Assembly (NCBI GenBank): GCA_029777225.1
Contig: JAKOSR010000115.1
Coordinates: 1 to 22,517, forward strand
Length of the DNA: 22,517 bases
Origin: Chloroflexota bacterium
Lineage (GTDB): Bacteria > Chloroflexota > Anaerolineae > Anaerolineales > Anaerolineaceae
Reading direction: 5' to 3'
Part shown: positions 7,814 to 15,439 of the stretch, in pieces
How positions within the stretch are numbered: position 1 is the stretch's first letter
Layout: every line of letters starts with the position of its first letter
The notes under the pieces: model-generated
The model's database searches: none
Told to the model about the DNA's origin: nothing
The model's input: only the letters and a program-made list of their open reading frames with translations
Made by a program: the position numbers and the translations under genes

Positions 7814-9262
7814 CTAACCCTTGATTTTGTACAGCAAAGCCAGGTTTGGCTTGGTGAATGTGCCCACCGGGAAGCCTGATATTACCACGACCTCATCGCC
7901 GATGGTGAGGGGTGTGCTGGCGGTGATGGCGGTTTCGACGTGGGTAATCATGGTTTCGAGCGTATCGGCGTGCGGGACAAGCAAGGGAGTGACACCCCAG
8001 CAAATTCCCAGCCACTGGAACGTTTTTAGTTCGGGGGTGAACGCGTAGATGGGCACCGGGGGTTTGTTCTTTGACATCCACAGCGCCGTCATGCCCGACA
8101 TGGTGAAGACCACAATCGCGTCGGCATTTTTATCTGACGCCAAATCCTTGGCCGCGCGGGTGATGCAAACCGCGTCATCACTCTCCGGGGTGTTGAGGAT
8201 GGTGTCCAGATGACCCCAATCGCCCAGGTGTTTTTCTGATTCACGGATGATGGCATCCATCATATGGATACTCTGGACGGGGTATTTTCCGGCGGCGGAT
8301 TCCGCGGAGAGCATGACCGCGTCCGTTCCATCAAAAACAGCGTTGGCCACGTCGGCGGCTTCAGCGCGCGTGGGGCGGGGGTTGTTAATCATCGATTCCA
8401 ACATCTGCGTGGCTGTAATCACGAACTTGCCATTCTTGTTGGCAGCTTTGATGATTGCTTTTTGAACGGAGGGCACCACGGCGGGCGACATCTCCACGCC
8501 GAGGTCGCCACGAGCCACCATAACCCCATCCGTGACCCGGATGATTTCCTCCAGGTTCGCGATGGCTTCCGGCCGCTCCAACTTGGCAACGAGGGGCGGC
8601 AGGTGCTTGCCGGGGGAAAATTCGCGCATCTTTTCTTTGACCGTGACGATGTCGCTGGCTTTTTTAACAAACGAAATGGCCACCAGGTCAACACCCTGTT
8701 CGAGACCAAAGCGTAAATCCTCAAGGTCCTTGGGGGTGAGAACGGGAATCTCGAGGTTGGACCCCGGCAGGTTGACGCCTTTGTGGGATTTGAGTTTTCC
8801 GCCGAGCAGGACCCTGGCGAAGATGTTTTCACCATCCAGGTGCAGCACTTCGAATTCCAACTGGCCATCATCCATCAGGATGTGGTTGCCGGGCACGAGG
8901 GCTTCATGCAGCTTGGGCACGTCAAACGGAATAAATACGGTGCCAGCGGGCAGGTCATGCGGGTTTTCGGTGGAACTTAACGCGATCTCCTGGCCGGAAT
9001 GCAGCTCGACGAAATCGCCTGGGAGTGTGCCAATCCGCAGCTTGGGACCCTGGAGGTCCTGCAGAATGGCCACAGGTTTGCCGAGTTCCTGCGATAACTT
9101 GCGCAGCAACTTGACCTTGCTGGCATGGTCCTCATGGGTACCATGCGAGAAATTCAGGCGGGCCACGTCCATGCCGGCTTGTATCATTTCACGCAGGATG
9201 TCTTCGTCGGCACTGCTTGGGCCGAGCGTCGCGACAATTTTGGCGAACCTGATTTTATCCAC
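7814..9262 (-). CDS. pyk: Pyruvate kinase
   Basis: A 482-residue glycolytic enzyme that converts phosphoenolpyruvate plus ADP to pyruvate plus ATP. The opening KIVATLGPSS, ARLNFSHG (34-41, with Arg35, Asn37 and Ser39 as phosphate and K+ ligands), the active-site segment LVAKLERPEAI with Lys227 and Glu229, and MVARGDLGVE with Asp253 are all present. The later SAESAAGKYPV is close to the usual GETA-GKYP. The length is that of the simple form without an extra C-terminal PEP-utiliser domain. Translation starts at GTG 9260-9262 with GAGG 6 nt upstream; no in-frame ATG is better placed. It lies downstream of rocD with a hairpin between them, and converges with korAB, whose substrate may lie close to its product. 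Confidence 0.96.
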   Translation of the reverse strand: MDKIRFAKIVATLGPSSADEDILREMIQAGMDVARLNFSHGTHEDHASKVKLLRKLSQELGKPVAILQDLQGPKLRIGTLPGDFVELHSGQEIALSSTENPHDLPAGTVFIPFDVPKLHEALVPGNHILMDDGQLEFEVLHLDGENIFARVLLGGKLKSHKGVNLPGSNLEIPVLTPKDLEDLRFGLEQGVDLVAISFVKKASDIVTVKEKMREFSPGKHLPPLVAKLERPEAIANLEEIIRVTDGVMVARGDLGVEMSPAVVPSVQKAIIKAANKNGKFVITATQMLESMINNPRPTRAEAADVANAVFDGTDAVMLSAESAAGKYPVQSIHMMDAIIRESEKHLGDWGHLDTILNTPESDDAVCITRAAKDLASDKNADAIVVFTMSGMTALWMSKNKPPVPIYAFTPELKTFQWLGICWGVTPLLVPHADTLETMITHVETAITASTPLTIGDEVVVISGFPVGTFTKPNLALLYKIKG

Positions 9263-9298
9263 TGTATGCCTCGCTTTCGGCCAATTTGGTAAGTTAAT

Positions 9299-9320
9299 GG
9301 GCTGGCATGAAAGCCAGCCC
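9299..9320 (-). terminator. Hairpin between rocD and pyk (possible partial terminator)
   Basis: GGGCTGGC (9299-9306) and GCCAGCCC (9313-9320) form a perfect 8-bp stem with a 6-nt loop, 6 nt after the rocD stop. The minus-strand bases that follow (ATTAACTTACC) are not a true T-run. No clear promoter for pyk is seen in the remaining 36 nt, so the hairpin may attenuate rather than end transcription into pyk. Confidence 0.5.
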
Positions 9321-9326
9321 TTATCG

Positions 9327-10526
9327 CTATTTCGCGAGCACTTTCGCGATGCGCTTGAGCGCCCAATCCAAAGTCTTTTTCTCGATAATCAGGGGGGGCG
9401 CAAAGCGAATGACGTTATCGTGCGTTTCCTTGGCCAGGATGCCTTTTTTCTGCAGCATTTCGCAATACTTACGCGCGCCACCGGCCTCCGGATACAGTTC
9501 AACACCAATCAACAAGCCCTTACCCCGCACTTCCTTGACTACAGGGCTCTTAATCTGGCGAAGTTGGTCCATGAAGTAAGCACCGAGCTCCTCGGCGCGC
9601 TGGTCCAAATGGCCTTCCTCCAGCACTTCCAGGGCGGCAAGGGCCACCGCGGCCGCGACGGGACTGCCACCAAAGGTGGAGCCATGCTCGCCAGGCTGGA
9701 TGAGGCCAAGGATGGCTTCGTCTGCCAAAACGGCTGAGACAGGGTACATACCGCCTGAGAGGGCCTTGCCAATGACGAGGATGTCCGGGCGGACATTTTC
9801 GTGCTGGCAAGCGAACCACTTGCCGGTCCGGCACAGGCCAGTCTGGATTTCATCCGCGATGAATAGAACGTTGTTTTCCTTGCAAAGCTGCGCGACTCCT
9901 GCGAGGTAACCCTGGGGTGGCACAATGACGCCATTTTCACCCTGGATGGGTTCAAGCATGATGGCGGCGGTGTTGGGTGTGATGGCGTTTCGAAGCTCTT
10001 CGAGGTCACCATAGGTAACCACTTTGAAACCGGGCGTAAAGGGCCCAAAGGCGTCCTTGTAGAACTGCTCGGTGGAGAAGGAAACAATGGTTATCGTGCG
10101 GCCGTGGAAATTGCCTGCCGCGACGATGATTTCAGCATCGTACTTTGCGATTTTCTTGCTTTCGTAGGCCCATTTGCGCGCGACTTTCAGAGCGGTTTCA
10201 ACCGCTTCAGCGCCGCTATTCATAGGGAGGGACATGCCGTAGCCCGTGAGCTCATGCAATTTCTTATAAAGAATCGGCAGCTTGTCGTTCCGGAAGGCAC
10301 GCGAAGTGAGAGCAAGGCGTTTGGCCTGGCTAGTCATGGCCTTCACGATGCGGGGGTGGCAATGGCCTTGGTTGACCGCAGAGTACGCGCTCAGGCAATC
10401 CAGGTAGCGTTTACCATCAACGTCCTTAACCCAGACGCCATGGCCTTCCGTGAGGACGACGTCCAGGGGTTTGTAATTATGCGCGCCAAACTGGCGTTCG
10501 AGGTCTATGTATTCCTGTGTGTTCAT
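9327..10526 (-). CDS. rocD: Ornithine--oxo-acid (ornithine delta-) aminotransferase
   Basis: A 399-residue class-III PLP enzyme. It moves the delta-amino group of ornithine to 2-oxoglutarate, giving glutamate semialdehyde (toward proline or glutamate) and glutamate. LSAYSAVNQGHCHP (45-58) is characteristic of ornithine delta-aminotransferases rather than acetylornithine aminotransferase. GNFHGRT (138-144), FIADEIQTG with Asp225, and VIGKALSGG with the PLP lysine Lys254 are present. The gene overlaps argF by one base (TAATG) and has GGGAGG before the ATG, so the two are co-translated and ornithine is shared. Acetylornithine aminotransferase (argD) is the main alternative but less likely by motif. 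Confidence 0.87.
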   Translation of the reverse strand: MNTQEYIDLERQFGAHNYKPLDVVLTEGHGVWVKDVDGKRYLDCLSAYSAVNQGHCHPRIVKAMTSQAKRLALTSRAFRNDKLPILYKKLHELTGYGMSLPMNSGAEAVETALKVARKWAYESKKIAKYDAEIIVAAGNFHGRTITIVSFSTEQFYKDAFGPFTPGFKVVTYGDLEELRNAITPNTAAIMLEPIQGENGVIVPPQGYLAGVAQLCKENNVLFIADEIQTGLCRTGKWFACQHENVRPDILVIGKALSGGMYPVSAVLADEAILGLIQPGEHGSTFGGSPVAAAVALAALEVLEEGHLDQRAEELGAYFMDQLRQIKSPVVKEVRGKGLLIGVELYPEAGGARKYCEMLQKKGILAKETHDNVIRFAPPLIIEKKTLDWALKRIAKVLAK

Positions 10527-11452
10527 TATTTTCCTCCCATCAGGGTGTATAGGATTGCTTTTTGGGCGTGCAGCCGGTTGTGCGCTTCGGGGAAAAGCTT
10601 GGAGTGTGGTCCATCGGCGACTTCATCGGTGATTTCCTGTCCCCGGTGAGCGGGCAGGCAGTGCATCACAATCACATCCGGGTTGGCTTCTGAGACCAAC
10701 TGCTGGTTGACCTGGTAAGGGGGGAAGACCAATTCGCGCTTGGCGGTTTCCTCTTCCTGCCCCATGCTGGTCCAGGTGTCGGTGTAGATGACATCCGCGT
10801 GATGAACGGCTGCGTGGGGGTCACGTAGGAAGTTGAGAGTTGAACCGCTCTTGGCCGCGATGGGCCGAATGGTTTCAATGGCGGAGGAGGGCATGTCGTA
10901 GCCTTCGGGGTTGGCAATGGTGAAGTTGGCACCCAACTTGGCCGCGATTTGCATCAGTGAGACGGCCACATTGTTCCCATCCCCAACGTAGGTGATATTG
11001 ACATCTTTAATTTGGCCGTATTTCTCATATACGGTCATGATGTCCGCCAGTGCCTGGCAGGGATGGCTGTAATCGCTCAGGCCGTTAATCACAGGGATTG
11101 AGGACCAGCGAGCCAGTTCAAGTACGTGCTCGTGTTGGAAAACGCGGGCCATGATGCCATGGACCATGCCGGAAAGGACACGGGCGATATCCGCAATTGA
11201 TTCGCGCTTGCCCAGGCCAATCTCATTGGGGCTGAGATAAAGCGCGTCGCCACCCAGGTGGCGCATGCCCATGTCAAAGCTGACGCGGGTCCGCAGTGAA
11301 GGTTTTTGAAAAATCATCGCCAATACTTTGCCCTTGAGGACTGGTGGGTTTCCGCCTGCCTGGTACTCCTTTTTGAGCTGAACGGCCAGGTCCAGCAGCC
11401 CCTGTAGTTCCTCTGGCGTGTAATCGATGATGTCCAAAAAATCTTTGTGCAT
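10526..11452 (-). CDS. argF: Ornithine carbamoyltransferase
   Basis: A 308-residue cytoplasmic enzyme joining carbamoyl phosphate and ornithine to citrulline, reversible in the arginine deiminase pathway. The carbamoyl-phosphate loop reads KPSLRTR (50-56) where many family members have STRTR. HPCQ (130-133), DTWTSMG (225-231) for ornithine binding and the catalytic HCLP (264-267) are intact. HCLP together with SMG argues for ornithine rather than acetyl- or succinylornithine as substrate. ATG 11450-11452 is preceded by AGGAG at 6 nt. Overlap with rocD suggests either ornithine partitioning or a catabolic citrulline-to-ornithine-to-glutamate-semialdehyde route. Confidence 0.92.
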   Translation of the reverse strand: MHKDFLDIIDYTPEELQGLLDLAVQLKKEYQAGGNPPVLKGKVLAMIFQKPSLRTRVSFDMGMRHLGGDALYLSPNEIGLGKRESIADIARVLSGMVHGIMARVFQHEHVLELARWSSIPVINGLSDYSHPCQALADIMTVYEKYGQIKDVNITYVGDGNNVAVSLMQIAAKLGANFTIANPEGYDMPSSAIETIRPIAAKSGSTLNFLRDPHAAVHHADVIYTDTWTSMGQEEETAKRELVFPPYQVNQQLVSEANPDVIVMHCLPAHRGQEITDEVADGPHSKLFPEAHNRLHAQKAILYTLMGGK

Positions 11453-11535
11453 ATACTCTCCTAGGGTCTAGTTTGGTTCAGGTTGTCGCATGCATACAAC
11501 AAAGACGCTGTTGAGGCGCCTGTGATATTGGTGGG

Positions 11536-11544
11536 ATTGTACCA
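11536..11544 (-). promoter_or_regulatory. Probable extended -10 promoter of argF-rocD
   Basis: On the minus strand TGGTACAAT gives a TGn-extended -10 (TACAAT, 11536-11541). No good -35 is seen. Transcription would start near 11529, leaving a leader of about 77 nt. The leader holds a 5-bp inverted repeat, GTTGT/ACAAC (11481-11499), of unknown meaning. The rest of the argF-ybeY gap (11545-11683) shows no gene. Confidence 0.45.
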
Positions 11545-11685
11545 GATTATGCCGATAAAAACGGTTAAATCGGCTTGGTAGCCTGGGCGGGGGCGTAGAT
11601 GAATATTTCAAAGATCGGTGGGGACTGGAAAACTCGAACGAGCGTGAAGGCTAACCGGTGGACGCTCCGACGCGGGTGCAATCAT

Positions 11686-11712
11686 AAAAAAGACCAGGCT
11701 CAAAGAGCCTGG
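11686..11712 (-). terminator. Intrinsic terminator after ybeY
   Basis: CCAGGCTC (11694-11701) and GAGCCTGG (11705-11712) form a perfect 8-bp stem with a 3-nt loop. On the minus strand it is followed by TC and six T (11686-11691). It lies 29 nt after the ybeY stop and closes the yqeY-pgpH-ybeY operon. Confidence 0.9.
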
Positions 11713-11741
11713 CAAACGCTTTCTAGGAGACGTGGGTCAGA

Positions 11742-12200
11742 TTAAGGTTCGTGAATACTGCCCAGGAGTGGGTTATCAATCTTTTTGAGAATTACATCCT
11801 GGAGCCGGCTCATTTCCTGGAAGTCGGCAGCCTCGGCGTGGTCCATTCCACAAAGATGCAGGAGGCCATGCACCAATAACATGTCCAGTTCTGCCTGCAG
11901 GCTGTTGCCATGCTCTGCGCTTTGCTGTTGCGCTTTTTCAAGGGAGATGACGATATCCCCGATGAACAGATTGCCGGTTTCGGGGTCCAGGAATTCGTTT
12001 TCAAACGACAGCACGTCGGTTGGTTCGTCGAAGCCCCTGTGGGCGTGGTTGAGCTTTTGGATGGTCTTGTTATCTGTAATTTTCAGCGTGAATTCCTCGC
12101 TTCCAGTTTTCCCGAGCGCTTGCAGGGTTTCGGTGCCAACCAGCGCGAGCCGGCTCGCATCCACTAATTTGCGGTACTTTACCGGGATGATGAGTTCCAT
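11742..12200 (-). CDS. ybeY: Endoribonuclease YbeY (rRNA maturation factor)
   Basis: A 152-residue zinc-dependent RNase involved in 16S rRNA 3'-end maturation and ribosome quality control. The metal motif HGLLHLCGMDH (His111, His115, His121) is intact, as is FENEF-type family sequence around 66-70 in the DVLSF segment. A frame extension to 12263 would add 21 basic residues inside the upstream gene. The internal ATG at 12198-12200 starts MELIIPVKYR, lies just past the upstream stop (12205), and gives the usual family length, so it is preferred. A weak AAGGAA precedes it. Neighbourhood with yqeY and the HD phosphodiesterase is the common Firmicutes/Chloroflexota arrangement. Confidence 0.92.
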   Translation of the reverse strand: MELIIPVKYRKLVDASRLALVGTETLQALGKTGSEEFTLKITDNKTIQKLNHAHRGFDEPTDVLSFENEFLDPETGNLFIGDIVISLEKAQQQSAEHGNSLQAELDMLLVHGLLHLCGMDHAEAADFQEMSRLQDVILKKIDNPLLGSIHEP

Positions 12201-12204
12201 TTTT

Positions 12205-14349
12205 CTATTCCTTGGTGGCGTTTTGAGGAAGTTTGTTTTCAACCTGCGCGGCTGCTTCCGCATTTTTGGCGGGCTTGAGGGCCGGGTATTGAATACGCGG
12301 ATGGTAAGAGCGTTGCAGAGTCTCGAAGAAGGACTCCGCTATGGTTTTAAGGTCCTTGAGGGTCAGGTCGGTATCATCAAGCTGGCCGGCATCCTTGCAG
12401 GCATCGATGGTGGACTGGATGACCGCGCGGATTTCCTCGTCGGTTTTTGGGGTGTTGGCCCTGGCACGCGCTTCGGTGCCATCAGCCAGCATCAGCAGGG
12501 CTGTTTCCTTGGAGCGGGGTGCCGGCCCTGGATACGTGAACAAGGAAATATCCACATCTTCCGGGCGTTCGGCGGCATTGAGAGCCTGTGAGTATTGGTA
12601 GCGGGTGACCATCGTGCCGTGATGCTCACGGATGAAGTCAATCACCCGGGAGGGCAACCTGTACTTCTTGGCCAGGGCCACGCCGTTGATGACATGCTGA
12701 ATGATGGTGGCTGCTGAGAGAGCTGGGTCGGAACCGTCGTGCGCGTCTATCTTATCCTTGACCTGGTTTTCAATAAAAAATTCCGGGTTGGCTGATTTTC
12801 CCGCGTCATGGAAGAGCGTGCCCACCCGGACAAGCAGGCGGTCCGCGCCAATGGCTTCCGCGGCCTGTTCCGCCAGGTTGGAGACGAGCAGGCTGTGCTG
12901 GTAAGACCCCGGGGCATTGCGGAGGATAAGCTGCAACAACGGATGATCCGGCCGGGCGATATCCAAAAGCTGCAAGGCGGTGGGAATATCCAGGACAGAC
13001 GCAAACACATGCTGCAGCAGCAGGGTGAGGCTACCTGAAGCGAAGCCATTGAAAGCGGCTGCGGCGAGCAGAGAGCTGAAACCGAGCCAATCCGTGTAGG
13101 TATCCGCGAAGCGATAGACAACCACAATGGCCATTCCAGCCAGGGCTACAAACAGACCTGCCACCAGGAAGGAACTAATCCGGCGGGCGTAGCGAATCGT
13201 GAGCATACCGGTGATAACCGGCAAGATGTAAAAGCTCGCGAGTTCTGCTTCGCGGCCGGTGCCAAAAACAGTGAGAACACCAAGCAGCAGGCTTAAAAAG
13301 ATACCAAGTTCCATGTTGAAAATGATGGCAATGGTCAGGCCAAAAGCCGCCATGGGGTAGAGATAGGGCAGGACCGTGCGGTCGATGACTAGGAAGCGGG
13401 CCAGGCCGAGGAAAAGAACAAAGAACAGCGCAATCATCACGCTGGATTTCAGTGCGGTGAACGGTTGGTTACGACGCTTGTGGTAATAAAGCCCGGTTAT
13501 CACCCCGCACAGGATGACCAGCGCGCCGCTTTTGAGTACCTGGCTGTTCTGGTCGACGGGTTCGGCCAGACCGAAGACCTTAAGCGCTTCCAGGTCCTCA
13601 TCGTCCACCACCTGCCCACGCCGTACGATGACCTCGCCGGCGATTATCTGGCGGGAAATCGGTTCGACCTGCGCCCTGGCCTGTTCACGCGCCAAATCTG
13701 TTTGCTCCGCGCTATACAAGCTGGTTGGGACCACCAGGGGTGAAACCAAGGCGATGATGAGCTTGGTTTCGTCGCTTGGGAAAGAGAAATCCACGATGGC
13801 CGGCAGATTGGCCCGCGCGTTTTTCACCTGTTCGTTGCGGATGCTCTCCCGCAATACTTGTTCCAGCACCCGGTTGGTCTCTTTTTGGATTGCGGTCCAG
13901 GACTCGTCGCTGAGGCTGAGCAATTCCTGGGACTCCTCATCATTCAAATCGAGGACAGCAATCGCGTAAAGGTCGGAAATCTTTTGCGCGTCTGTTGAAA
14001 ATTTGTCCTGCCGAACCGTGTTAATGAAATAAAGCGCGTTGTTTAGCGATTCAAGCTGGGCTTTCGTAATTTCGGGGTCGGAGGGCAGATAGATTTCATT
14101 GACGGCAGCCGCGGCCTGGTTACGGGCTTTTTCAGTGAGAACCTTGCTTTCAAAGGTCAAGGAATAGGGAGCCAGGATTTCCTGGCTAGCTACTTCACCC
14201 GCAGCAAGCGATTGGATTTTGTTGGCCAGGTAGTCGGGGAGCACCATGCAGCCAAACACAGCCAGGCACGTCAACACAAGCACCGTGATTTTTAGCGCGG
14301 AACTGGAGAGTGGCTCTTTGTTTCTCTGGTTGGCCGGTGAGGCATTCAT
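12205..14349 (-). CDS. pgpH: Seven-transmembrane HD-domain phosphohydrolase, PgpH/YqfF type (c-di-AMP phosphodiesterase)
   Basis: A 714-residue membrane protein. One N-terminal membrane segment (about 19-38) is followed by an extracytoplasmic domain (about 45-265) of the 7TMR-HDED type. A multi-span block covers about 272-450, and a cytoplasmic HD domain covers about 475-660. The metal-binding residues are visible: His485 (YQHSLLVSN), His514-Asp515 (LFHDAGK), His552, His576-His577 (REHHGT) and Asp623 (MLADGTE). Characterised relatives hydrolyse cyclic di-AMP, a messenger for osmolyte and cell-wall control. The gene lies 2 nt after yqeY and 4 nt before ybeY in one operon. A diadenylate cyclase is not in this window. 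Confidence 0.9.
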   Translation of the reverse strand: MNASPANQRNKEPLSSSALKITVLVLTCLAVFGCMVLPDYLANKIQSLAAGEVASQEILAPYSLTFESKVLTEKARNQAAAAVNEIYLPSDPEITKAQLESLNNALYFINTVRQDKFSTDAQKISDLYAIAVLDLNDEESQELLSLSDESWTAIQKETNRVLEQVLRESIRNEQVKNARANLPAIVDFSFPSDETKLIIALVSPLVVPTSLYSAEQTDLAREQARAQVEPISRQIIAGEVIVRRGQVVDDEDLEALKVFGLAEPVDQNSQVLKSGALVILCGVITGLYYHKRRNQPFTALKSSVMIALFFVLFLGLARFLVIDRTVLPYLYPMAAFGLTIAIIFNMELGIFLSLLLGVLTVFGTGREAELASFYILPVITGMLTIRYARRISSFLVAGLFVALAGMAIVVVYRFADTYTDWLGFSSLLAAAAFNGFASGSLTLLLQHVFASVLDIPTALQLLDIARPDHPLLQLILRNAPGSYQHSLLVSNLAEQAAEAIGADRLLVRVGTLFHDAGKSANPEFFIENQVKDKIDAHDGSDPALSAATIIQHVINGVALAKKYRLPSRVIDFIREHHGTMVTRYQYSQALNAAERPEDVDISLFTYPGPAPRSKETALLMLADGTEARARANTPKTDEEIRAVIQSTIDACKDAGQLDDTDLTLKDLKTIAESFFETLQRSYHPRIQYPALKPAKNAEAAAQVENKLPQNATKE

Positions 14350-14351
14350 TA

Positions 14352-14804
14352 TCAGGCTTGGTTTTCGAGGCAGAACTTTACCACACGGCTGGCATCCTGA
14401 TTGGTTGCCCGGCCTGCCAACTTGGGAATCAGGATTTTGAGCACCTTGCCCATGTCCTTGGGAGAAGATGCGCCTGTTTCCTGGATGACAGAGCGTGTCA
14501 GATTAACCAGTTCATCTTCCGTGAGTTGTTTAGGGAGATAGTCTTCCAGGGCAAGAATCTCTTCGCGCGCCTCGGAAATCAAATCCTCCCGGCTGGCTTT
14601 TTGAGCGTCGAGGATGGTATCTTTACGGGTCTTAATTTCCTTTTGGACGACCGCGATAAACTCGTTTTCGTCCAATTTAGAACCCTTGTTCACCTCTGCC
14701 AGTTTAATCGAACTCAACAAAAGCCGGACCACCCTTTTTTGAAGGTCATCATGGTCGCGCATGGCCGCGTGCAGGTTTTCGTGGAGAAGATTATCGATAT
14801 CCAT
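14352..14804 (-). CDS. yqeY: YqeY-family (GatB/YqeY domain) protein
   Basis: A 150-residue helical cytoplasmic protein. The N-terminal half contains RVVRLLLSSIKLAEV and the family's E-E-L--L--YLPKQL segment (EEILALEDYLPKQL, about 81-94), followed by GKVLKILIPKLAGRA. The domain resembles the tail of the amidotransferase subunit GatB, but no catalytic part is present. Its exact role is not established; tRNA- or translation-related functions have been suggested. It is the first gene of the yqeY-pgpH-ybeY operon. The ATG at 14802-14804 has no Shine-Dalgarno and lies 6 nt after a perfect -10, so the mRNA is probably leaderless. Confidence 0.92.
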   Translation of the reverse strand: MDIDNLLHENLHAAMRDHDDLQKRVVRLLLSSIKLAEVNKGSKLDENEFIAVVQKEIKTRKDTILDAQKASREDLISEAREEILALEDYLPKQLTEDELVNLTRSVIQETGASSPKDMGKVLKILIPKLAGRATNQDASRVVKFCLENQA

Positions 14805-14810
14805 AGTCTG

Positions 14811-14816
14811 ATTATA
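14811..14816 (-). promoter_or_regulatory. -10 element giving a leaderless yqeY mRNA
   Basis: A perfect TATAAT (minus strand) ends 6 nt before the yqeY ATG, which puts the predicted transcription start at the A of the start codon. No strong -35 is seen at 16-18 nt (the best is TGCTTA). Confidence 0.55.
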
Positions 14817-14854
14817 CTTGCCTACGCCTGGTTAAGCATGGAGAACTTGTACCC

Positions 14855-15439
14855 TTAGGGGCCGAGCGTCACCAGGTCCTTGATTACCTCAATAATCGCT
14901 TCCCCGATGCCGGTCACCTCGTTCAGTTCATCCAGGCTGAGGAATGGTCCGTGCTCAGCGCGATAAGCAACAATAGCCTCGGCCTTGGCGCTGCCAATCT
15001 GGGGCAGCTGTTCCAGCTCCTCAGCGGTGGCTGTGTTAATGTTAATCAACCCGTCGGCAGGGATTTCAACAGACCGGCCAGGATCCCCTGGAGCGGTTGG
15101 TGTTGGCAGAAAAGGGACATACAGGCGCTGACCATCTTCCAAAACGGCCGAAAGGTTCAACCTGCTGAGGTCCGCCTGGCTTTGGATTGCACCGGCCGCG
15201 TTGAGTGCGTCAATGACACGGGCACCTTGCGGAAAGCTGTAGACACCCGGGGCACTCACCGCCCCCAGGACATGCACCGAGACCATCTGAACGGTTGGGC
15301 TTGGGGCAGGGGTAAGGTTGGGGGTGAGGGTCACCAGCGCAATGGTTTCACCGTAATCTGGCAGGAAGAACAGCAGGCCCAAACCGAGCAGGATGAGGCT
15401 AGCCAGGAATCCCACCACGATGTTATGCCAGGGTTTCAT
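14855..15439 (-). CDS. comEA: ComEA-like DNA-binding competence protein
   Basis: A 194-residue protein anchored by one N-terminal membrane helix (about 8-27). A short Pro/Thr linker precedes an SLBB domain (about 52-112: VSVHVLGAVSAPGVYSFP, DGQRLYVP). A C-terminal helix-hairpin-helix pair follows (about 131-194: ININTATAEELEQLPQIGS and a second hairpin at LNEVTGIGEAI). This is the layout of ComEA, the cell-surface receptor that binds double-stranded DNA during uptake. No comEC or comEB lies nearby, so natural competence is not shown. It overlaps the upstream gene by 4 nt (ATGA) and is followed by a 50-nt gap carrying the yqeY promoter. Confidence 0.88.
   Translation of the reverse strand: MKPWHNIVVGFLASLILLGLGLLFFLPDYGETIALVTLTPNLTPAPSPTVQMVSVHVLGAVSAPGVYSFPQGARVIDALNAAGAIQSQADLSRLNLSAVLEDGQRLYVPFLPTPTAPGDPGRSVEIPADGLININTATAEELEQLPQIGSAKAEAIVAYRAEHGPFLSLDELNEVTGIGEAIIEVIKDLVTLGP

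Noticed and set aside
8532..9737. 401-codon open frame on the plus strand opposite pyk and rocD
   Set aside because: The translation is Ser/Arg/Pro-rich without any family motif and lies entirely opposite two convincing genes. It is a shadow of their codon bias.
11595..11690. Possible tRNA remnant (GTTCGAG on the minus strand near 11632-11638)
   Set aside because: The flanking bases do not pair as a T-arm and no acceptor stem, D-arm or anticodon arm can be built.
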